64,000 nucleotides of DNA, from the NCBI RefSeq assembly GCF_042477335.2, contig NC_091255.1, forward strand, positions 37,426,501 through 37,490,500, written 5' to 3'. The position numbers and the translations under genes were made by a program. This stretch comes from Ovis canadensis (taxonomy: Eukaryota; Chordata; Mammalia; Artiodactyla; Bovidae). Of this stretch, positions 10,842 to 21,600 are shown piece by piece. Positions within the stretch are counted from its first letter, which is position 1. Every line of letters begins with the position of its first letter. The notes beneath the pieces are model-generated. The model did no database searches and was not told the DNA's origin. It was given only the letters and a program-made list of their open reading frames with translations.

Positions 10842-11286
10842 AGGAGGGGCCCCTTAGCCCACTCCACCCTGAGAGGAGGCAGAGCCCTAAAGAGAGCAGG
10901 TCAGGACCCCAGGTCTGGGGCCGAGTGGTGGCCAAGCTTGACCTGGAGCCCTGTCCTGGTGCAACCCCAAGACTGCCTGCAGGGCTGGCTCCAGCCTTCT
11001 CATCCCGAAGCTGCCTTCTCTGTCTCCAGTCACCAATCACATCAGTCATTTTCTTCCTGGTGTTGTCCCTCCCCTGCCTCCAGCCCCTACTGACCTTCCA
11101 TCATGCTGGCCTAGCCACCTCCAGGCACCCTGACACCCAACAACAATAATGACACAGAAGGTCATCTTGCTGACTTTAGGCCTGCCCTGACTTAAGAGTC
11201 CTAAATTCTGGAGACACCTCCTGGCCTGCTGCCTTATCCTGGGGCTGCCTGGGTTCCTTGGTGATCATATGGTCTGGACACTGTGC

Positions 11287-11422
11287 TTTTATTTTTTTTG
11301 GCTGCGCTGGGTCTTCGTTTGCAGCTCTTGGGCTTAGTTGCCCTGCAGCATAGGGATCTTAGTTCCCCAACCAGGGATCAAACCTGAGTCCCCTGCCTTG
11401 GAAGGTGGGCCACCAGGGAAGT
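11287..11422 (-). mobile_element. tRNA-derived SINE, reverse
   Basis: TTTTTTTTGGCTGCGCTGGG to CCACCAGGGAAG, with the antisense B-box GGGATCAAACC. Confidence 0.85.
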
Positions 11423-11744
11423 AAGTCCCTGACATCTTCCTTTATAAATTCAGGGATATCTACATGTGGATGTGTACCACGTGTGTTAATTTTATAAATG
11501 GCTTGGGTTCAGGGAGGAAATTTGGGCCCTCTTTCAACTATAAATGTTAGAAAAAGTTTGAAGCAGTAGTTACAAAATTAGTGCAAAAAATATATCCTAC
11601 ACTTTCAAAGATCTGAAGAATCATTAACTGTTGTGTTTAAGAAAAACTAAACTAAGAGAAACACCCACCAATAATAACAATGGCAGTTTTAAATGAATTT
11701 TGCTTTGAGAATGTAAGAAAAGGCTGGAATGAGCTGGATGCCCC

Positions 11745-12092
11745 GGGGTAGAAGTTCTCAAGATTTGTTGCAATTTAGAATCCACTGGAAAAAAAATTTA
11801 AACATCTGTGCCTGGGCTCCTCTTGGAACAAATGAAATCCAGGGAAAAGGGCTGATTCTGCTGCCAAGACCAAGGATTACAGCTCTGCTGTACTGCCAAC
11901 CTGGGAGCCACTAGCCCCATGCAGCTATTTAAATTTAAATTAATGCAAATTAAATAAAATAAAAAATTCCCTTTCTCAGTTGCACAGGCCACATTTTAAG
12001 TACCTAACAGCCACACATGGCTGGTGGTTGCTGCACTGGACACGGCAGACGATACAATATTTCCATCATTCTAGAAAGTTCTATTTAGCAGC
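11745..12092. mobile_element. Old nonautonomous hAT/MER-type DNA transposon remnants
   Basis: GTAGAAGTTCTCAAGATT with CCTGGGCTCC resembles MER5-type copies. CAGTTGCACAGGCCACATTTT to TCTAGAAAGTTCTATT resembles another MER-type element. The family assignment is from memory. Confidence 0.4.
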
Positions 12093-12353
12093 GCTTCCCT
12101 AAGGAGCTGCAACCCTTAGGTAAAATGGAGGTGGTTTTCTGAGTGCCTGGGCAGGCTGATGGTGTGTGTGTGTTGAGCCCATTACGGGTCCTGTTTTTCT
12201 GCTGGACTGTCACCTTATACAGTTGAGAAGCTTCTGGAAATCTGTCCTGGGTATGTCGCATGGGAGACACCTGGAGGCCCGGAGTGACTGAGGGCCACCC
12301 TAACTGTGATGGTGAGTATCTCCCACATGGAGTGCAGCTGGGGGGAACTGTTC

Positions 12354-12390
12354 CCTCCCCACCCCCACCCCCACCCCCACCCCCACCCCC
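12354..12390 (-). repeat. (CCCCCA)n tract, G-quadruplex-forming on the DHRS7C sense strand
   Basis: Six runs of at least four C, separated by single A. On the minus strand this reads (GGGGGT)n. It starts about 80 nt after the DHRS7C stop and 43 nt past its AATAAA. Confidence 0.9.
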
Positions 12391-12432
12391 GTGTTGAGAA
12401 GATGGAAGGACCCACCACCTACCAGCAAAACC

Positions 12433-12438
12433 TTTATT
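12433..12438 (-). promoter_or_regulatory. DHRS7C: DHRS7C poly(A) signal AATAAA
   Basis: TTTATT on the plus strand is AATAAA on the gene strand, 33 nt after the TAA stop. GT/G-rich sequence (GGTAGGTGGTGGGT) follows within 15-30 nt, then the G-run tract. This is a complete poly(A)-site arrangement giving a 3' UTR of only about 50-60 nt. Confidence 0.7.
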
Positions 12439-12470
12439 CCCCTCGAGGAGACCTGTTTGAAGCCCGGCGG

Positions 12471-12679
12471 TTAACCCTCCTCTGGGACGCTGAGTTTCTC
12501 CTTCACCCCACAGGCCACCACGGCGAAAAAGAGCTCGGGGAACAAGGTGCGGACGTACACAGCGGCCTTGGGGATGGGGTTGGCCAGGAAGACCTCTTGC
12601 TTCTTGCGTCTCACCGTGCGCATCACCTCCTCCGCCACGTCCACAGGGTGCGCCCCGTAGGTCAGCTTCCTGAAAAAGA
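12471..12679 (-). CDS. DHRS7C: DHRS7C coding exon 6 and stop (residues 243-311)
   Basis: The acceptor CTTTTCAG has its AG at 12681-12680. A second CAG 10 nt later (TTTTTCAGG) would skip FFR out of phase, so the first one is used. It encodes [20 protein letters not shown] to [11 protein letters not shown], then TAA. Confidence 0.95.
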
Positions 12680-15600
12680 CTGAAAAGCACCCCCAGGAAG
12701 GGGAGGGGCTCATACCCTCGGTGGGGGGGGAGGTGGTCAAAGCCCCGCCCCCCGAGGTGGGGAGGGGTGTGAGGTGCTGGAGTCCCAGCCTCAGGGCCAA
12801 CCCTGCATGTGCTGGCTGCTGGCCATGCGCTATGAGCAGGCACTTTACCCGCCGTGCCTCAGCGTCTGCATCTGTAAAGTGGGTGCAGTTTCCGGCCCTT
12901 TGACATCCCAGGGTAGTTATGAGTAGTGGAAGGGATGAGAAAGAGCTTAGAAGGTAAGAAGGTGTCAGATATATGAATGGGCTGCTATTCATGATTGTTG
13001 CCAGGCTGTGCTTGTCCAGTGCCTCCGGGAACCGGTTGCCCACGTCTTTGTTGTTGTTCAATCACTAAGTGGCATCCGACTCTTTTGCAACCTCATGGGT
13101 GGCTTGACAGGCCGTATAGCCATGGGACTTTCCAGGAGTGGGTTGCCATTTCCTTCTCCAGGGGATCTTCCCCACCCAGAAATTGAGCCCACGTCTCCTG
13201 CATTGGCAGGTGGATTCTTTACCACTGAGCCTTGTGAGGTAGCTGCTCTGTGTAGAGCATTCTAGAATAGAGATCACAGGTGCACTTACTGAGCACTCAG
13301 GATGTGCTAGTTGCTGTTCCAAACTCTGTGAGCTGGAACTTTCCTTTCTAGGACTGTACCAGGTCGGTGTTTACCATCTCTCATTTTCCAAAGGAGAAAC
13401 AGAGAGGTGAAGGGAGTTGCTGCTGTTCCAACACTTAATATGAGACAGAGGGGAGTTTCAGAGTAGTCACTCTGGGCCGCACTCTGAGCTTCTCCTCTGT
13501 GCTGCCACCTAGGGAAGGGGAGCAGAAGGTTCTCCAAAACCAAATTCTGGCTCTTCCGCATGGGAAACTGAGGCCCAGAGATGGGCAGTCCCGGGACCAA
13601 GATCACACAGCCTGTAAGTGATGGAGCCCAGTGGCCTTGGTCTGCTGGCTGTGGGTTAAGGAGGTTTCCCTCTACCTGGTGCCTTGGGGCTGAAGTTTTG
13701 GGGCCCCTCCCCGCTGCCAGCTGGGTGCAGACACCCCATCTCCCCAGTCTCACGCTTCAGGAACACCCCGCCCCCACGGTACCCAAACCTCACCCCCCGC
13801 CACCCTGGGCGTACCCCGCTCCTCCACAAGCCCTCCCCAGCCCCGTTCCCTCCAGCTGTGCTCTGAAAGCTCACATTTCCATATGGAGGCCTCCCAGTTT
13901 CCTTGGCCTGGATCAACGTGGTAGGAGCGGATGAAGGTGGGACTCACGGTGCTGACAACCACGTGGTATTCCTCCACTTCCGCCCGCAGGCAGTCGAAGA
14001 AGCCGAGTGCCGCGTGCTTGGAGGCGGCGTCTGGAAGAGAAACCAGCCCGGGGGGTGGGCCCGGATCCCGCTGTGCCTCCCAGGAGGGGGTTGGAGACAC
14101 ACATCCCTACAGGCTCTGCTGGGTGAGGCCGCAAAATCCCCACCCTTGCCCCTCACTTCGTAGATGCGAACAGAGAGCCCTTGTGAAGCAGTGGGCAGAT
14201 GCAGAGATGGGACCCAGTCCAGTTTAGCTAGTATTCCACTGTGTGACTTTGGGCAAGTGGCCAGTTTTACCCTCAGAGATTCAGTTTTCTTGTCTTTAAA
14301 ATGTCCAGTTGCAGCCCAGTTTACACTAGGCAAGGTATGGAAGCAACCGAAATGCCCATCAACAGATAAATGGATAAAGAGAATGTGGTACGTATATACA
14401 CTGGAATATTGTGTGTGTACACTCAGTGACTCAGTCCTGTCCAGCTCTTTGCGACCCTGGGGACTGTAGCCGGTCAGGTCCTTCTGTCCATGGGGTTTAC
14501 CAGGCAAGAATACTTGAGCCGGTTGCCATTTCCTTCTCTAGGTCACCTTCCCAAGGACCGAACTCACGTCTCCTGCGTTTGGCAGGCAGATTCTTGACCA
14601 CCTGGGATGCCCCACACTGGAATCTTACTCAGCCATGAAAAGAATAAAATCATGCCGTTGGCAGCAACATGGATGGATCTAGAGATTATCATACTAAGTG
14701 AAATAAGTCAGAGACAAATCAGTTCAGTTCAGTTGCTCAGTTGTGTCTGACTCTTTGTGACCCCATGGACTGCAGCATGCCAGGCCTCCCTGTCCATCAC
14801 CAGCTCCTGGATCCTACTCAAACTCATGTCCATTGAGTCGGTGGTGCCATCCAACCATCTCATCCTCTGTCGTCCCCTTCTCCTCCCCCCTTCAATCTTT
14901 CCCAGCATCAGGATCTTTTCAAATGAGTCGGTTCTTCACATCAGGTGGCCAAAGTATTGCAGTTTCGGCTTCAACATCAGGCCTTCCAATGAATATTCAG
15001 GACTGATCTCCTTTAGGATGGACTGGTTGGATCTCCTTGCAGTCCAAGGGACTCTCAAGAATCTTCCCCAACACCACAGTTCAAAAGCATCAATTCTTCA
15101 GCACTCAGCTTTCTTTATAGTCCAACTCTCACATCCATACATGACCACTGGAAAAACCATAGCCTTGATTAGACAGACTTTTGTTGGCAAAGTAATGTCT
15201 CTGCTTTTTAATATACTGTCTGGGTTGGTCATAACTTTTCTTCCAAGGAGTAAGCATCTTTTAATTTCATGGCTGCAGTGATTTTGGAGCCTAAAAAAAT
15301 AAAGTCTGTCACTGTTTCCTCCTCTGTTTGCCATGAAGTGATGGAATCAGATGCCATGATCTGAGTTTTCTGAATGTTGAGCTTTAAGCCAACTTTTTCA
15401 CTCTCCTCTTTCACTTTCATCAAGAGGCTTTTTAGTTCTTCTTCACTTTCTGCCATAAGGGTGGTATTATCTGCATGTCTGAAGTTAATGATATTTCTCC
15501 CAGCAATTTTGATTCCAGCTTGTGCTTCATCCAGCCCAGCATTTCTCATGATGTTAAATAAGCAGGGTGACACTATATAGCCTTGATGTACTCCTTTTCC

Positions 15601-18600
15601 TGTTTGGAACCAGTCTGTTGTTCCATATGCAGTTCTAACTGTTACTTCCTGACCTGCATACAGATTTCTCAAGAGGCAGGTCAGGTGGTCTGGCATTCCC
15701 AAATACCATATGATCCCACTTATATGTGGAATCTAAAAAAAATGATACAAATCAACTTATTTACAAAACAGAAACAGACTCACAGACTCTGAAAACAAGT
15801 TTATGATTACCAAAGGGGAAAGGGGGAAGGGAAAGGATAAATTAGGAGTTTGGGATTGACATATACACACTACTATATATAAAAGAGATAATAAGGACCT
15901 ATTGTATAGCACAGGGAACTCTACTCAATATTCTGTAATAACCATTATAGGAAAAGAATCTGGAAAAGAATGAATGTATGTATATGTATCATTGAGTCAC
16001 TTTGCTGTACACGTGGAACTAACGCAACGTTGTAAATCAGCCATGCCTGCTAAGTTGCTTCAGTCGTGTCTGACTCTTTGCATCCCTATGGGTTGTAGCC
16101 CACCAGGCTCCTCTGTCCATGGGGATTCTCCAGGCCAGAATACTGGAGTGGGTTGCTATGCCCTCATCCAGGGGATCTTCCCAACCCTGGATCAAACCCG
16201 TGTCTCTAACATCTCCTGCATTGGCAAGTGGGTTCCTTAACAGTAATGCCACCTGGGAAGCCCAGAATCAACCGTACTCCAATATTAAATAATTTTTTTT
16301 AAAAGACTAATATTAAACCACTTCAGGTAAAAATAAATCATAAAATAGAGGTAATTAATTAATTAATCAATTGAGGGTAGTATCACTCTTGCCAAGTGAG
16401 AAAATGTGTGTAAAACGCCTGACACAGGTGTGAATTCCCATTTCCTTCCTGGGAAGCCTGGTTCCCCATGTAAGACTGATTTCTCAGGGTCCTGAGGCCG
16501 TCAGGGTTAAGAATGCAGGTGCCGGGGCTCAGATGCCTGGCTTGTAGAATGAGGATATGGTGAGGTGTATAAATAACAGATATAACTGCTGTGAGCATAG
16601 AACAAGATGAGCTTCTGGGGTCCGAGGGAAAGACATATCTTTATCTCTCAGTCACCTGTGTGCTGTAGGTGCTCAAAAATAGGAGCTATGGGGATGAAAG
16701 AAAAGCCAAAGGATGCTTTCATCTCTGGACCCCCTCCCCCCAGTAACCATATGCTTCGTCCTAGACACCACATCTCTTGTTTTATAAGACACATAACCTG
16801 AGATGAAACTTGTCTTAGCAACTTACAGGCTGTGCGGAAGGGGATTCCAAGCTTCCCCTGGATGTTGTTCACTAACACGATTTGTCCGGTCCTCCGGGAG
16901 ATCATGTTGGGGAGCAGGGCTAGAAAGTGCAAGATGAAGACTCATGGTTACAAACCCAAGATGGAGTCAGGCAGCGGCCAGCAGACCCCTTCCCCAGACC
17001 CCTCATCACGCAGGCTCCTTTGCCTCCCTGCTAACTAGATTACAGTGGGGCACAGGTGGGCTGGATCCCAGCCACCAGTTATCCAGTGTTGCCTAAGAGT
17101 GGGCTGGGCTTGACCGGTAAATTGCTGGGTTATTTTATTATTTTGTGTCATGCAGGGTCTTAATTCCCAGGCCCCCTGCAGTTGAAGTTCAAAGTGCTAA
17201 CCACTAAACCTAACCCTGGGTGATTTTATTATATTTTTTAAAGCTTTTTTTTTTTTTTTTTAATGGGAACCATTTTTAAAATCGTTATTGAATTTGCTAT
17301 AGTATTGCTTCTGTTTTATGTTTTGGTTTTTTGGCCACTAGCCATGTGAGATCTTAGCTCCCCTACCAGGAATCCAACCCACACCTCTTGCATTGGAAGG
17401 TGAAGTCTTCACCACTGGACCTTCAGGGAAGTCCCCAACCCTGGGTGATTTTAAATGACCCATCCATGTCCTTGAAGTGACACTGATTTCAGTGGTAAGA
17501 AAGGTAGCTCCCTTTCCAATTCTCCTATTCCTCCATTAAAAGTTGGTTCAGGCGGGTCTTTAAAACCTCTTTTGCATGTGCTAATCTTTAAAAAAAAAAG
17601 AAAAAAGGAAAGACCTCAGCCCTGGGTCTTGGGAAAACTTAAGACTTTGTTTTGATTTCAGGTTTTCTTCCATTTATGGAGAGGAAAGGAATTTTTAATT
17701 TATGGTGAAAAAAAAAAGTTCCTCTTAAGTAGAATTAATTGACAAATGAGGAAATTTAGAAAAAGCTATAGAGCAATGATAGCACAGGTGGAATCAGGAG
17801 ATGGCAAAAAGTCAAGACTCAACTTAGCATGCCTCACTTTGTTGCCAGGGAACTGGAGCTCTCAGAGGTTGAGGGGAGGACACACCTTGGCTGGGCTGCT
17901 GGGCGTGTCCACGGCGACTGGGCTGAGAAGATCCTGCTCTCTCAGCCTTTGCTAAATGTATATCCTTATATTCTTATATTCTTCCTTTTGTGATTCTGCT
18001 TTGATAAACTTTATTTAGGGTGGGGGAAGGGCTGTAACTCTTGGTTCTATTCCATGTCATCTCTAGCTATTCCACAACCCCCACCCTAGCTTCAGACCTG
18101 CTTTTGAACTTGGTTGTTAGAATCTCCACAAAGGGACCACAAAGAATCTGCCTGTAATGTAGGAGATGCAGGTTTGATCACTGGGTTGGGAAGATCTTCT
18201 GGACAAAGAAATGGTTACCTACCCCAGTATTCTTGCCTGAAAAATCCCATGGACAGAGGAGCCTGGCGGGCTACAGTCTATGAGGTCACAAAGAGTCGGC
18301 CACGACTGAGCAACTAACACTTTCCTGTTTCTGAAAAGGAATTGACGGTATTCTGGGTCTTTTGTAGTTTGGGATAAACTCTTTTCTTCGTGACTGAGAA
18401 CAGAATTTCAACACTGGACCAACTGTCATTATTAGGAGCAGATCAACCACAAGGTGGATATAATAGAAGGTTTGCAGGGGATGAAGACAATGGTCCAGAA
18501 ACATGGAATGGGTTTGGAGGGGAGCCAGGGATGTGAGTAAGAAAAGGGAAGTAAAGGGCAGGGTTTGGGAAAGGGACTGCACAGAGGAGGCAGATAGGAA

Positions 18601-21600
18601 TATACCACTAAGAAACTTTCATAATCCCTTTTCTTTCATCAGCATTTATAATCAAACACTGAAAGCTTTCACCAAACAAGCAGGGATTTTTCTGAAGAGG
18701 ACTAGAGGCTCCATCCGGAAGTGGATGACTATATGGAGACACAACAGAGACCCCTTGAGCAGCCCAGTGACCCAGGATTCCATGGGAAGGTCAAACTCAC
18801 GAGACCTTTGGTCAATATGATGGGTCCAAAGTAATTGGCATCCATGATCTTTTTGTCGAGCTCCAGAGAAATCTTATGGGCAGGTCCCTTCACCTTCATG
18901 CTGGCGTTGTTGATGAGGATGTCCACGCAGCCGTAGCAATCCAGGACCTCTTTGGCCACATCCTGGACACAGCTGATGTCTGAGAGATCCAAGAGGACCA
19001 GCTTTGGGGTGAATGTCTGCTGGACCAACGAGAACGTCAAGGCATGTGTGGGAATATCCCCATAGACCTTGGGGCCCTTCCATTTAAGAGTTGCCCCTTT
19101 TGAAACTCGGAGCTTGTGGAATGACTACAAACAGATGATTAAATGAAGCAGAGATAACTGGGGAAGGGAAACTGATGGAGAAAATGCATCCTTGGGGACC
19201 AAGGCAACAATAACATTCCCAACATGTAAACATGCACTACAAAGTTTGATCTTCTGGTTAAGAGGCCAGAACTGAGAAATCCAAATGGAAGCTGTGCATA
19301 GATTCTCTGATGTCATTTTTTAAATGACATTTCTGAGCTCCTCTTTGGAAATGGCTTTCAGACTGGCTTCCAAGCCACAAGAGAATCTGCCCAGTACTTT
19401 GTAGCCACATTTGTTTTTTGGCCAATACTCAATATAATTTTTTTGAAACACCATCTGTATAGGTACAAGGCATTGTGTTCAGCTCTAAACATGCTGTCAT
19501 CAAGATTTTCATGATTTAGAAGGACTACAGGTGGAAAAATTGATGATGCCGCATGGCAGATACAATCCCAGTGTTTCGCAAATATGAGTCCTGAGATATG
19601 CCCTTAAAAAAGCATGTCCTCTGGTTCAATATATTTGGGAAATCTAGACTACTAAACATTCTTCTTGGAGGTAACACAAAGCATATTTACATAACAAAGG
19701 TTCTGAAAAGTCCTGCAGTAAGGAAATCAGTCAGAGAAGCTTTCTCTAACTCAGTATTTCCCACACAGTTGACCTCAGACCATCCTTTTTACTACCTCAT
19801 GACCAATACCTGATAAAATCCCAAGAAACATGCTTTGGGGTTGTGGTGTTATCATTTTGCTCCATCTCCTCAAATACCAGACTTAGTTCTGAATTATTTT
19901 TGGCTTTATCCAAGATCCAATTCAACATCAAGGGCAAAGATTATTAAAAAAAAAAAACTTCTTGACACTTCCCTGGTGGTCCAGTGGTTAAGACTCTGTT
20001 TCCAATGCAGGCGGCATGGATTTGACCCTTGGTTGGGTACTTCCACATGCCATGTAGAGTGGCAAAAAAAAAAAAAAAAAATTCTTAAAGAGAACTCTGA
20101 AAGCAATTTCTTCAACAATGATCCAGAAATGCCTTGAAAACCCCAGCTTTGTTGAAATGTGTTTACCTCCTATATAACTTCATGGACGGGGACGTCATTC
20201 CCCTGATTTCTTTCAAGGAAATAAAAAACTTGGGGCTGCACATCATGGCTTGAGGAATCTTAGTTTCCCGACCAGAGATTGAACATGGCCCCCTGCAGTG
20301 ACAGCACTGAGTCCTAATCACTGGATCACCAGGGAAGTCCCTCTTTGAGGGAGATATTAACTGAAGTATTATTTAAAAAGTCAGCCATGAGAATTTATAA
20401 ACAGAGCTGTGTCTGTGACATACTGTACCTTCTGGGTCCTCTGAGTCTGACTTAAATAGAATGGGGTGGGGCTCAGAGGCTAGAGAAGAAATTTTTGGCG
20501 TGGTGAGGGTTCAAAATGAATCAACCCCCAAGTCGGCTGTGTCAAGATTACCTTTCCCCAAAGCTATCACTAGATTTCACCCAGAGCTGCTCTGTGACAA
20601 GCACGAAGACTAAGGGTACCCAGGGGTTGCCCATGCTGGCTGCCCGAAGGCCTTACCTTGCTGGGATCAGCCACACTGATCAGGGCATCGTATAGACTCT
20701 GAAGCCTCTCCCAGTTCTTTCCACACAGCACCAGCCTGGCTCCACCAGTATGGAACACCCGAGCACACTCTGTGGGGAAGAAGGAAGGAGGACAGGACGC
20801 ACTGTTTGGATGAAACTGCTGATGGGGGATGGGGTGGTTACAAATTTGAGGATTCAAAGAATTCAGAAGTCTTAGAGCTATGAGTTCCTTTAGAGGACAT
20901 TGCATTCAACCTCCTCTGGAATTTCTTCTTGTTTCCAGCCTCAGCATGGCTGACTTCTGTGAAGGGCAGCTCACAGGGGCATGAAATAGCCCCTCCTCCA
21001 CTGGGCAGTTCTGATTTTGGGGACACTGTTTCTTTCTTTTTGGCCATGCTATGTGGCATATGGGATCTTAGTTTCCTCACCAGGGATTGAACCTGTGCCC
21101 CCTGCATTGGGAGAGTGGAGTCTTAACCACTGAACCACCAGGGAAATCCTGGTATATTCTTTCTTAAACTGGACAGAAAGATGACTCTGTCCAATAAGAC
21201 CCCCAGAAGCACAGTGTTAAGTATATCTCAGTCTGAGGATATCGGAGACAGTTGCTATTTTTTTTTTTTCCACATCAAATGTCACTAGTTTCCTCTACAT
21301 TTTCATTGTGGGTTGATGCCCCAGCTAGGGTTCTTTTTTATTTAAAAAAAAAAAAAGTGAAGCTGTCTTCTGTCTAGTTCATTTTATTCTAGATGAATTT
21401 CTTCCTTGCTCAATGTTCTCAACTGGGCAGTGATTGGTAGATACAAGTATTTTTCTGTGGCAATGACATTGATGTTTAAGAACAATAAAAGCTGGACTTC
21501 CCTGGTGGAGCAATGGATAAGAATCCACCTGCCATTGCAGGGGACACAGGTTTGATCCCTGGTCCGGGAATATCCTACAGTCTGTGGAGCAACTAAAGCC

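Larger units (their letters stand above)
3604..12470. other. Intergenic interval between convergent USP43 and DHRS7C
   Basis: No exon is recognised. Apart from the listed repeats there is unique sequence at about 6330-7120 and 10264-11280. The latter is GC-rich and contains a candidate CTCF motif and a CCCA tract. Confidence 0.7.
12680..13874 (-). other. DHRS7C: DHRS7C intron between coding exons 5 and 6
   Basis: Contains one reverse Bov-tA and two MIR-like remnants. Nothing else is recognised. Confidence 0.85.
14330..16300 (+). mobile_element. L1 3' end carrying three nested insertions
   Basis: Host L1 text is at 14330-14410, 14614-14719, 15700-16042 and 16264-16300. Examples are AATGCCCATCAACAG, TTACTCAGCCATGAAAAG and TACCATATGATCCCACTTAT. 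It is interrupted by Bov-tA, BovB and Bov-tA. Confidence 0.9.
14031..16826 (-). other. DHRS7C: DHRS7C intron between coding exons 4 and 5
   Basis: Mostly the nested L1/BovB/Bov-tA block. 16300-16820 is AT-rich unique sequence without a recognised element. Confidence 0.85.
16920..18805 (-). other. DHRS7C: DHRS7C intron between coding exons 3 and 4
   Basis: Holds two reverse tRNA-derived SINEs (one only a fragment) and one Bov-tA. The remainder is unassigned. Confidence 0.85.
19017..20656 (-). other. DHRS7C: DHRS7C intron between coding exons 2 and 3
   Basis: Unique AT-rich sequence at 19020-19960, then two SINEs. No extra exon is seen. Confidence 0.85.

Noticed and set aside
10534-11149. 170-codon open frames on both strands at 10.5-11.1 kb
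   Set aside because: GC-rich sequence with a CCCA tract. No splice sites, domain or family resemblance; overlapping frames on both strands suggest chance.
18800-19016. Exon 3 of DHRS7C ending at the consensus GTGAGT as the main form
   Set aside because: It makes the next exon frameshift and stop after a few codons; conserved residues are kept only with the upstream weak donor.
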